From: Nitrososphaeraceae archaeon
Lineage (GTDB): Archaea > Thermoproteota > Nitrososphaeria > Nitrososphaerales > Nitrosopumilaceae
Reading direction: 5' to 3'
Assembly: GCA_025922755.1 (NCBI GenBank)
Contig: JAICHE010000018.1
Coordinates: 1 to 12,475 of the forward strand
DNA length: 12,475 nucleotides
Of this stretch, positions 1 through 6,045 are shown piece by piece. How positions within the stretch are numbered: position 1 is the stretch's first letter; each line of letters begins with the position of its first letter. Below the pieces are notes generated by a model. That model was given only the letters and a program-made list of their open reading frames with translations, was not told where the DNA came from and ran no database searches. Made by a program: the position numbers and the translations under genes.

Positions 1-108
1 ATATTTCCCAACTTACCGATATTTTTTCTCTTGTCACGCAATGGGCAGGAAAAGGTCTTCATTATTGTTCATCTGAACTATAGTTGGATATCGTCTGATC
101 AACTGTCT
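1..108. other. Window edge with no continuous gene
   Basis: This stretch should encode the rest of the minus-strand aminotransferase but does so in no single frame. Fragments that look like the expected continuation appear in different frames: SDDI in one and SNYSSDEQ in the next, where a normal enzyme would read roughly SDEIYSNY. Nothing after that resembles the PLP-lysine region. The plus-strand frame is open from base 1 to 231, but its product is unlike any family I know and reads as a shadow. The cause could be several small indels, real decay, or poor sequence at a contig end. Confidence 0.5.
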
Positions 109-915
109 TTATACCCATACAATCTTATCTTGCACTTTTTCAGGAAGTATTTTTCCAGTTGGATTATTTGGGTAATTCAAAGCAATCATCCTAGTATTGG
201 AGTTTATAGTTTGCTCAATTTGTTCAATTGATGGTTCCCATTTACTTTCAAATGTAGTGTTGATTGTTCTTACCTTTACTCCTGAGTTTAGTGCACAATC
301 TTTGTATGCAGGCCAGGCAGGTTCAATAACAATTAGTTCATCTCCTGGATTAAGAAGTGTATTGATTGCAGTAAAGATTCCAAATCTTGCACCCGGGGTA
401 ACCATAATGTTTTCTTGATTTACATTCACTTTGAAATTTTTTGAAACGTATTTGGCTAGTGCTTCTCTAAACTGTGGAATCCCTTTAGCTTGACCATATT
501 TTAAAAATCCTTTATCGTATACTTCTCCAAGTGCTTGTTTGGTAATGGCTGGAGGCAAAAAGTCTGGCTCTCCTACCTCCATGTGAATTATTTTCTTACC
601 TTCTTGCTCCATTGATTTTGCTTTGAGAAAAATTGAAAGATGTGTTTGCTTGTTACTCGATTGTACTTTGATTGATTCATTTAAAAGAAAATTTAAAAAT
701 TTTGTAGCAATAGTTTCGTCAAAATTTAATTCGTCACATAAAGAAATAATTTTGGCTCTTAGATTATCTTCTCTTGATTCATCTGTTACACCTTTTCCAA
801 TATTTTTTTTAATTTCTCCAATTTTTTTTGCAATGTCTGTTCTGGTCTTTAACATCTTTATCATCTCGATGGTAATCTCGTCCATCTCACTGCGAAGTTC
901 GTTTATTTCTGCCAT
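109..915 (-). CDS. Chorismate mutase-aminotransferase fusion, truncated at C-terminus
   Basis: The N-terminal ~88 residues form an AroQ-type chorismate mutase (chorismate to prephenate). Aligned without gaps to the E. coli CM-P domain at an offset of three, every active-site residue is present: R8, R25, K36, D45, R48, E49 and Q85. From about residue 93 it continues as a fold-type I PLP aminotransferase: GEPDF at 115-119, a KYGQAKG stretch near 139-145, TPGARFG at 173-179, and the cofactor/substrate motif YPNNPTG at 248-254. The fusion would make prephenate and then transaminate prephenate or an aromatic keto acid. The reading frame stops at residue 268, where the family needs another ~150 residues including the SFSK-type PLP lysine. 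The aminotransferase half is therefore incomplete here. The start ATG lies 3 bases after the aroC stop with no Shine-Dalgarno, which suggests cotranscription with aroC. The mutase could still work if the truncation is real. Confidence 0.85.
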   Translation of the reverse strand: MAEINELRSEMDEITIEMIKMLKTRTDIAKKIGEIKKNIGKGVTDESREDNLRAKIISLCDELNFDETIATKFLNFLLNESIKVQSSNKQTHLSIFLKAKSMEQEGKKIIHMEVGEPDFLPPAITKQALGEVYDKGFLKYGQAKGIPQFREALAKYVSKNFKVNVNQENIMVTPGARFGIFTAINTLLNPGDELIVIEPAWPAYKDCALNSGVKVRTINTTFESKWEPSIEQIEQTINSNTRMIALNYPNNPTGKILPEKVQDKIVWV

Positions 916-918
916 TTT

Positions 919-2013
919 TTACAATACAGGTTTGATTTGACCTGCTAATAACGCATGATCTGCAATTGTTAACGCTACAAGAGAATCTACTACGGGCGGA
1001 GCTCTTGGAACGACACAAGGGTCGTGTCTTCCTTGAACTTGTAATATTGCGCTCTTTTTTGTTTTAATATCTACAGTGCTTTGTTTTTTAGCAATTGATG
1101 AAGCTGGTTTGAAAGCTATTCTCATAGTTATTGGCATTCCATTTGATATTCCTCCCAGTATTCCTCCTGAGTTGTTTGTTTTTGTAATTATTTTTCCATT
1201 TTTTACTATGTACAGATCATTATTTTCAGAACCAAATAACTCTGACCCATGAAATCCTGAACCAAACTCAATTCCCTTCACAGAGGGTATTGAGAAAATT
1301 GCTTTACTCAGGTCTGATTCTAAAGAGCTGAAAATTGGTTCTCCTAATCCTACTGGCACATTGGTTGTTATTGATTCTATTATTCCTCCTAAAGAATCTC
1401 CTTTTTTCTTTGCACTGAGAATTGATTCCTTCATTTTCTTAGCTGTACTTTCATCTGGGCATCTTACATCATTTTTATAAATGGACTTTGCCATTTTGGT
1501 GTTGAATTCTTTTTTCATTTTGGTTTTACCAATTTGGGATGTGTATGAGTTGGTTTCAATTCCTAAAGTTACCTTGATTAATTTTCTAGCAATTACTCCT
1601 CCCATAACATGAGTTGCAGTTAGCCTACCTGAGAATCTTCCCCCTCCACGATAATCGTTAAAATGATTATACTTTACCATCGCAGGATAATCTGAATGCC
1701 CTGGTCTGAGTTTTGTTTTCAAATTTTCATAATCTTTTGATTTTTGATCATTATTCCAAATTACCATTGTAATTGGGGCTCCTGTTGTATATCCTCTAAA
1801 AACCCCGGAGATAATCTCTACCTTGTCCCCCTCTTTTCTTTGAGTAGTGATGAGGGAAGTTCCTGGTTTTCTATAGTCTAACATTTTCTGAATTTCTTTT
1901 TCATCAATTTCCAATCCTGCTGGACATCCATCCAAGACTGCACCAATGGATTTTCCGTGACTTTCTCCAAAACTTGTAAGGACTAATCTTTGTCCAATAG
2001 AGCTTCCTGGCAT
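919..2013 (-). CDS. aroC: Chorismate synthase
   Basis: This enzyme converts 5-enolpyruvylshikimate 3-phosphate to chorismate by a 1,4-anti elimination of phosphate that needs reduced FMN. The family signature FGESHG lies at residues 15-20, with catalytic His19. The second catalytic His is in RPGHSDY at 103-109 (His106), followed by the flavin-site stretch YRGGGRFSGRLTA at 121-133. Near the C-terminus, GRHDPCVVPRAPPVVDS lies at 328-344. The length of 364 residues is normal for the monofunctional enzyme, and no flavin reductase domain is attached. It is separated from the upstream aroA by 336 bp. It has its own TATA box about 50 bp before the ATG, which gives a leader of roughly 24 nt. The chorismate mutase fusion follows after 3 bp, so the next pathway step is probably on the same mRNA. 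Confidence 0.97.
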   Translation of the reverse strand: MPGSSIGQRLVLTSFGESHGKSIGAVLDGCPAGLEIDEKEIQKMLDYRKPGTSLITTQRKEGDKVEIISGVFRGYTTGAPITMVIWNNDQKSKDYENLKTKLRPGHSDYPAMVKYNHFNDYRGGGRFSGRLTATHVMGGVIARKLIKVTLGIETNSYTSQIGKTKMKKEFNTKMAKSIYKNDVRCPDESTAKKMKESILSAKKKGDSLGGIIESITTNVPVGLGEPIFSSLESDLSKAIFSIPSVKGIEFGSGFHGSELFGSENNDLYIVKNGKIITKTNNSGGILGGISNGMPITMRIAFKPASSIAKKQSTVDIKTKKSAILQVQGRHDPCVVPRAPPVVDSLVALTIADHALLAGQIKPVL

Positions 2014-2059
2014 TATTCTAGGATTGTATAATCGTGCTTATAATTCCTCATTTGAAAAA

Positions 2060-2067
2060 TATTTAAA
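2060..2067 (-). promoter_or_regulatory. TATA box for aroC unit
   Basis: On the minus strand the sequence reads TTTAAATA, an archaeal TATA box. Initiation would be expected about 26 bp downstream, near 2037. That gives an untranslated leader of some 24 nt before the aroC ATG, with no Shine-Dalgarno visible. Confidence 0.55.
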
Positions 2068-2075
2068 AATTCTAA

Positions 2076-2092
2076 TGATCTCCTAGTGATCT
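2076..2092 (-). repeat. AGATCA direct repeat upstream of aroC TATA box
   Basis: The minus strand reads AGATCACTAGGAGATCA: two identical AGATCA hexamers whose starts are 11 bp apart, with a CTAG core between them. The element sits about 9 bp upstream of the aroC TATA box, where an archaeal activator, or a repressor acting on TBP/TFB, could bind on one face of the helix. No such pair was seen next to the aroE or aroA' promoters. Operator function is an inference. Confidence 0.3.
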
Positions 2093-2165
2093 TGAAAATA
2101 TTTTTTAGGTGTGCATAAAAATTACATATTAAAGTGGTAGTTTATCAAATAATTTCAAATAAATC

Positions 2166-2173
2166 TTAAATAT
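2166..2173 (+). promoter_or_regulatory. Plus-strand TATA box before candidate ncRNA
   Basis: TTAAATAT lies about 26-30 bp upstream of the first bases of the structured block at 2199-2315. No plus-strand protein gene follows, so a promoter here would serve only the RNA. The surroundings are very AT-rich, so chance TATA-like matches are common. Confidence 0.4.
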
Positions 2174-2198
2174 CATTATAACATATAATAATAATGAT

Positions 2199-2315
2199 GA
2201 AAAGCGCAAATTTTACTAACTGATTTGCGCGGCCCTGCGAAAAATACATGTTATTTACGCAAAGGCGTACTGGGTGAGGAGAAAGCTTTTCACTCTATAC
2301 AGGGTCGCGCCTTTT
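2199..2315 (+). ncRNA. Candidate structured non-coding RNA, unassigned
   Basis: This block is about 47% G+C over 2204-2311, inside a very AT-rich intergenic gap. An 11-bp helix pairs GCGCGGCCCUG (2227-2237) with CAGGGUCGCGC (2300-2310), with one G-U pair. Inside it are a hairpin at 2257-2268 (ACGC, loop AAAG, GCGU) and a 9-bp hairpin at 2272-2295 (GGGUGAGGA, loop GAAAGC, UUUUCACUC, three G-U pairs). A further 8-bp hairpin, GCGCAAAU (2204-2211) with AUUUGCGC (2223-2230), competes for 2227-2230. Three GCGC copies (2204, 2227, 2307) can pair with each other. A TATA box lies upstream on the plus strand and T-runs follow. No good reading frame is present. I cannot match it to tRNA, 5S, RNase P or SRP RNA. 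It could instead be a bidirectional terminator structure: read on the minus strand, the first hairpin is followed by TTTT. Confidence 0.55.
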
Positions 2316-2337
2316 GATCTTTTTAGAATATTTTTTT
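2312..2337 (+). terminator. T-run terminator after candidate ncRNA
   Basis: Directly after the 3' side of the long helix there are three T-runs on the plus strand: TTTT at 2312-2315, TTTTT at 2320-2324 and seven T at 2331-2337. Archaeal RNA polymerase stops at such oligo-T tracts. They would give a plus-strand RNA of about 115-140 nt. Confidence 0.45.
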
Positions 2338-2340
2338 GAT

Positions 2341-2349
2341 ATCGAAAAA
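2341..2349 (-). terminator. Short T-run after aroA stop
   Basis: On the minus strand TTTTT follows the aroA TAA immediately (2349-2345). This is a short, weak, terminator-like tract at the likely end of the aroE-aroK-aroA unit. Read-through towards the 2199-2315 structure is possible. Confidence 0.25.
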
Positions 2350-3618
2350 TTACGAATCGAATATTTTGGCACCTATTTTCTTCATTTCCTCGACAAAATC
2401 AGGATAGGATACTTTGACTGATTCAGGATCAGTTACCGTGCAATTACCTACATACATTCCTGCAATACAAAACGACATGAATAATCTGTGATCATTTTCT
2501 GAATTCAAAGTTGCTCCATTAAGTTTTTCTGGTGCAAACAAAATCAAACCGTCTTCTTTTTCCTCCACCTTCACTCCGAGTTTTGATAGTTCTCTGGCAA
2601 CAATTTTAATTCTGTCTGTCTCTTTTAGTCTTGCATGCTTTACGTTAACAATTTCAATTGATTCAGATGCCTTCAAAGCTAGAATAGCTAACGGTGGAAG
2701 TAAATCTGGCGAATTGCTAAGATCAAATCTACCTCCAGTTAATTTTTCAGGTGATTCAATTTTTATTTTATCATTTTGGATTGTTACTTTAATTCCAAGT
2801 TGTTCAATGATGTCGATAAAAACCTCGTCTCCTTGAGGCAAATTTCCAATGTTGCCTTGAACTTCAAAATTTTCTCCACAAAGTACTGCTGCCGATAATA
2901 GTAAGGCAAGACTTGAAAAGTCGATAGGAACAGTAAAAGTCGATGGTTTGTAAATTTGAGGGGCGATATGGTATCTTTTGTAAGGAATTAAAGTCTGAAC
3001 AGTAACCCCAAACTTTCTCATTGTTGCAATAGTTGCATCAAGGTATGGCTTTGAAACTAAATTACCTTCTATTGACAAGCTTACTCCCTTCTCAGTTAAG
3101 GGTGCACTGATTAACAATGCCGAAACAAATTGGCTAGAAAAACTTCCTGGTATTGTAACTTCTCCTCCAGAAATTTTTCCTGTAATTTCAATTGGAGGTT
3201 TGCCATCTGTTGATGAACATTTTGCACCCATGCTTTCTAAGGCATCTAGTAATGGTTGCATTGGTCTAGTTTGTAGGCTTGAATCTCCGGTCAAAGTTGT
3301 TTGTTTTGGAAACAAACTCGCGATTCCTGCCGCTATCCTGATAGTTGTCCCAGAATTTTCTGCATTGATTTTAGGCACAAATATGCCCTCTCCAATGGAT
3401 TTTTTGACAATTATTGTCGAGTCTTCTTTCTCCAACTGCGCACCAAAATTTCTACAGGCATCTAATGTTGCATTAGTGTCTGCAGAAAACAACACATTTT
3501 CAACTTTGCTTCCATTTCCAGCCAGGGATGCCAGAAAAATTGCTCTATGAGTATAACTCTTGTTTGGTGGACAAATCAAATTACCCGAAAGTCTTGATTT
3601 TTCTATTCTACAACTCAT
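2350..3618 (-). CDS. aroA: 3-phosphoshikimate 1-carboxyvinyltransferase (EPSP synthase)
   Basis: The enzyme transfers the enolpyruvyl group of PEP to shikimate 3-phosphate, the step before chorismate synthase. The N-terminal substrate loop is PPNKSYTHRA at 17-26, with Lys20, Ser21 and Arg25 as expected. The PEP-site loop NSGTTIR lies at 88-94, QTRPMQPL at 116-123, SSQ at 161-163, the catalytic Asp in SPDLLP at 303-308 (Asp305), KETDR at 332-336 and DHR at 376-378. The length of 422 residues is usual, and both halves of the inside-out barrel are present. The ATG lies within the end of aroK (11-bp overlap), so translation is probably coupled. No Shine-Dalgarno was seen. It is the last gene of its probable unit. 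Confidence 0.96.
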   Translation of the reverse strand: MSCRIEKSRLSGNLICPPNKSYTHRAIFLASLAGNGSKVENVLFSADTNATLDACRNFGAQLEKEDSTIIVKKSIGEGIFVPKINAENSGTTIRIAAGIASLFPKQTTLTGDSSLQTRPMQPLLDALESMGAKCSSTDGKPPIEITGKISGGEVTIPGSFSSQFVSALLISAPLTEKGVSLSIEGNLVSKPYLDATIATMRKFGVTVQTLIPYKRYHIAPQIYKPSTFTVPIDFSSLALLLSAAVLCGENFEVQGNIGNLPQGDEVFIDIIEQLGIKVTIQNDKIKIESPEKLTGGRFDLSNSPDLLPPLAILALKASESIEIVNVKHARLKETDRIKIVARELSKLGVKVEEKEDGLILFAPEKLNGATLNSENDHRLFMSFCIAGMYVGNCTVTDPESVKVSYPDFVEEMKKIGAKIFDS

Positions 3619-4462
3619 ATGCTTCAGCTTTCTTATTGTTTACTTTGGATACGATTATGTTTCCTTCTAAAGAGGAAAAAACTTTCTTAACTCCTGATTC
3701 ATTTCCTTTTTTTACAATTGCTGCAATGGCTGGGCCATTTCCAGATACCGATGCTCCAAGAGCTCCCTTTTCTAGAAGATCAGTAATGATCTTTGGATCT
3801 GAATTAAGAATAGTTGATGTTGCTAATCCGTTAATTATCATCGCTTCCCAATAGTTTGAGTTTTTAGCTAACTTCCATGCATTATCAAATACTGAAGATA
3901 ACATTTTCAAATTTTTTACATTTCCACGTTTTCTATTTTTTGGAATAAAGATCACTGCTACTAAATTAGAAGGGATTTTTTCAGAATGAATGATTTTTTT
4001 CTTTGCATTATCAGTTACATTGAATCCTCCGAAATAACAAGAACACGCATCATCATATGCTCCTGTGATACTCACTTTGGATTCTATTGATGCATCTACT
4101 CCTGCAAGGAGTATTTGCTGGTCCGTCATGTTTGGTTTGAATATTTTTGCACATGCTAGTGCTACTGCTGAAGAAATTGCACTTGAGCTTTTTAATCCGT
4201 AACCTGTTGGTATCTCTGATTCTAAATTTACAATTATTTTATTTTCTTCCAAATCTTTTTTTGTCAAAATTTTCTCAATTGTTTTGTTGATTAATCTGGA
4301 ACTAAGGGTCTTGTTTTTCGATAGAATTGTAATTCCTTTTCCTGGTGTGGTTTCTACTGTGGCCTCTACGGAAAGTGAAATTCCTAATGTTGCCCCTTTT
4401 TTGTTTGCTATTGCATTTACTAGTGATACTGCACCATGAACTACTGCTCCTGCTTTTACCAT
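3608..4462 (-). CDS. aroK: Archaeal shikimate kinase, GHMP family
   Basis: This ATP-dependent kinase makes shikimate 3-phosphate. It belongs to the archaeal GHMP kinase lineage (as in Methanocaldococcus), unrelated to the bacterial P-loop AroK. The GHMP phosphate-binding motif reads PTGYGLKSSSA at residues 85-95. The C-terminal glycine-rich motif GALGASVSGNGPA lies at 233-245, and the N-terminal GAVVHGAVSLVNAIA region is typical of the archaeal enzyme. The length of 284 residues is normal. The start ATG shares its A with the aroE stop (TAATG), and a strong Shine-Dalgarno lies within the last codons of aroE, so translation is coupled to aroE. It overlaps aroA by 11 bp. Homoserine kinase is the nearest alternative in the superfamily, but context and motif spelling argue for shikimate. 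Confidence 0.94.
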   Translation of the reverse strand: MVKAGAVVHGAVSLVNAIANKKGATLGISLSVEATVETTPGKGITILSKNKTLSSRLINKTIEKILTKKDLEENKIIVNLESEIPTGYGLKSSSAISSAVALACAKIFKPNMTDQQILLAGVDASIESKVSITGAYDDACSCYFGGFNVTDNAKKKIIHSEKIPSNLVAVIFIPKNRKRGNVKNLKMLSSVFDNAWKLAKNSNYWEAMIINGLATSTILNSDPKIITDLLEKGALGASVSGNGPAIAAIVKKGNESGVKKVFSSLEGNIIVSKVNNKKAEAYEL

Positions 4463-5283
4463 TATACTCCTCCCAAGAGAGCTTTTTTCATGGCATTATA
4501 AGGTGCTTCCATCCCGTGCCAAATCTCAAAGGCTCTTACAGCCTGACCTAAAAGCATCTCATAGCCATAAATTATGGTGGCCTCTTTTTGCTTTGCTTTT
4601 TTTATAAAATCTGTGTTCATTGGCATGTATACAATGTCATAAACAACTGTTTTTGGCTTTATTGATTCTAATGAAATCGGACTAGACTCATTTTTCAATC
4701 CAATCGATGTGGCGTTTACAATGATATTATAATTCTCTAATCTGTTTCCCGCATTTTGAAGCTCAATAGTATCTGCTTCGAGCCCAATTTTATTTGCAAA
4801 TTGTGCCAAGTTGTTTGCATTCTCTAGTGTTCGATTTGCTATTGTGATGTGTTTGACATGCTCCTTTGCAAACCCTGCTACGATTGCTCTTGCAGCTCCG
4901 CCAGCACCGATTAACAAAACTTTAGAATTTTTAATTGTTAAATTTCTTTTTTTGAAAGGATCTAAAAAACCATCCATGTCGGTGTTGTATCCTTTTAGCA
5001 CTCCGTCGTTATTTGTAACTGTGTTTACTGCACCTATTAGACTGCAGGACTCGTCAATCTTGTCCAAATATTTCATCATCTCTACTTTATGAGGAATTGT
5101 AACATTAAATCCTGCAATTTTTATTTTTTTTAATGCATCGATTCCATCTTTCAATTCTCCCTTTGGAATTCTATATGCGATGTAAGAGCATTCTAAATTC
5201 AGTTCTCTAAATGCGGCACTATGAATATTTGGAGATAAGGAATGATCAATTGGGTCTCCAATAACTGCAAATGTTTTTGACAT
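4462..5283 (-). CDS. aroE: Shikimate dehydrogenase (NADP+)
   Basis: It reduces 3-dehydroshikimate to shikimate. The shikimate-binding SLSPNIH lies at residues 15-21. The catalytic lysine is in NVTIPHK at 60-66 (Lys66), paired with Asp102 in GYNTDMDG (98-105). The Rossmann dinucleotide loop GAGGAARA lies at 126-133, with NRT after the second strand. NATSIG and the C-terminal GYEMLLGQA complete the family pattern. At 273 residues it has the standard AroE size and no dehydratase fusion. A TATA-like GTTTAAAT about 28 bp before the ATG implies a leaderless transcript that starts the aroE-aroK-aroA unit. The 85-bp gap from aroD is the largest break between aroA' and aroA. Confidence 0.96.
   Translation of the reverse strand: MSKTFAVIGDPIDHSLSPNIHSAAFRELNLECSYIAYRIPKGELKDGIDALKKIKIAGFNVTIPHKVEMMKYLDKIDESCSLIGAVNTVTNNDGVLKGYNTDMDGFLDPFKKRNLTIKNSKVLLIGAGGAARAIVAGFAKEHVKHITIANRTLENANNLAQFANKIGLEADTIELQNAGNRLENYNIIVNATSIGLKNESSPISLESIKPKTVVYDIVYMPMNTDFIKKAKQKEATIIYGYEMLLGQAVRAFEIWHGMEAPYNAMKKALLGGV
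4467..4474 (-). promoter_or_regulatory. Shine-Dalgarno for aroK
   Basis: The minus strand reads GGGAGGAG, ending four bases before the aroK ATG. It is built into the codons for the last Gly-Gly-Val of aroE. It is the clearest ribosome-binding site in the window. It contrasts with the first genes of each unit, which look leaderless, and supports aroK as an internal cistron with the TAATG start. Confidence 0.7.
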
Positions 5284-5307
5284 GTTTTCTTTTGATTAAC
5301 ATGAATC

Positions 5308-5315
5308 ATTTAAAC
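5308..5315 (-). promoter_or_regulatory. TATA box for aroE unit
   Basis: The minus strand reads GTTTAAAT, centred about 28 bp upstream of the aroE ATG. This places initiation at or next to the start codon (a leaderless mRNA). It suggests that aroE-aroK-aroA can be transcribed separately from aroA'-aroB'-aroD. Confidence 0.5.
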
Positions 5316-5368
5316 TCTCAACTTTTTGTTGTGAAGAATTGTATTCTGATATGAAAAATTCATAATTG

Positions 5369-6040
5369 TTAATTTTTTAATTGAATAATTCTCTTAACTT
5401 CATCCACACTAAATTGTCCTGGAGCTACGGGTTTTCCCAGAGACACATAGGTATAAGGACTGCCTAGATATAGGCTCAAAATTCTTGAAATTCGACCTGA
5501 ATCTCCCATGGCAAATGCGATTAAATTGATTTTGCCTTTTTTACTGTATAACTCCAAAACTCTTGTGGTGTCATCAGTTGATTTGGCAGTTGTTACTATT
5601 TTGATATTGGGTGAAAATTTACTCATTTGATTCATTTTTGACTTTAATTCTGAAAGTTTGGGAGTTTTTTTAAAATCGTGCTCAGAAATTAGAAGATTTG
5701 TTTTAGTTGCTTTTAGATATTTTGCTAATTCTTTATTTTTCTTTATTGTACTGAATTCCACATCAAGTAAAAACGGATTGTATTCTGCAATTAATTTCAG
5801 AATAGATATTCTTTCTTTTTCATTTCCACTAAATTTCCCTCCTTCTGTTTTGGGACGTAAGGTACAAACAACCTTTTTTAGATCTTTTCTTGTATTTTGG
5901 AGAACAAAAGGTATCTGTTCAGGTTTTAAAAAATCAAATCTTAGTTCGACAAAATCAGATTTTTTTAGACCTGTCTTTAGGATTTGTTTTAATTTCTTCG
6001 GGTTTGTTTCTGCAATGGATACACAAGTTTTGTATTTCAT
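5369..6040 (-). CDS. aroD: 3-dehydroquinate dehydratase, type I
   Basis: It dehydrates 3-dehydroquinate to 3-dehydroshikimate through a Schiff-base lysine in a TIM barrel. The visible type I landmarks are ELR at residues 32-34, TLRPKTEGG at 60-68, the general acid/base His in SEHDF at 119-123 (His121), the Schiff-base Lys in NIKIV at 145-149 (Lys147), and the substrate lid APGQFS at 206-211. The length of 223 residues fits the compact archaeal form. The ATG comes 5 bases after the aroB' stop with no Shine-Dalgarno, so it is very probably cotranscribed with aroB'. It ends 85 bp before aroE, where a new TATA-like site begins the next unit. Confidence 0.95.
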   Translation of the reverse strand: MKYKTCVSIAETNPKKLKQILKTGLKKSDFVELRFDFLKPEQIPFVLQNTRKDLKKVVCTLRPKTEGGKFSGNEKERISILKLIAEYNPFLLDVEFSTIKKNKELAKYLKATKTNLLISEHDFKKTPKLSELKSKMNQMSKFSPNIKIVTTAKSTDDTTRVLELYSKKGKINLIAFAMGDSGRISRILSLYLGSPYTYVSLGKPVAPGQFSVDEVKRIIQLKN

Positions 6041-6045
6041 GTTGA

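Noticed and set aside
31..231. Plus-strand open frame of 66 codons at the window start
   Set aside because: From 109 onward it lies antisense to the recognisable aminotransferase, its product has no family features, and its composition is what an antisense AT-rich shadow would give.
2195..2223. TGATGA followed by CTGA, resembling C and D boxes of an archaeal C/D guide RNA
   Set aside because: Only one C-like and one D-like box are present. The 19-nt spacing is too long for one guide segment, no C'/D' pair follows, and the CTGA sits in the loop and stem edge of a stable hairpin.
2199..2315. RNase P RNA, SRP RNA, 5S rRNA or an intron-bearing tRNA
   Set aside because: The conserved RNase P cores, the SRP helix 8 motif, 5S signatures and a T-loop GGTTCRA are all missing, and the block is too short for RNase P or SRP RNA.
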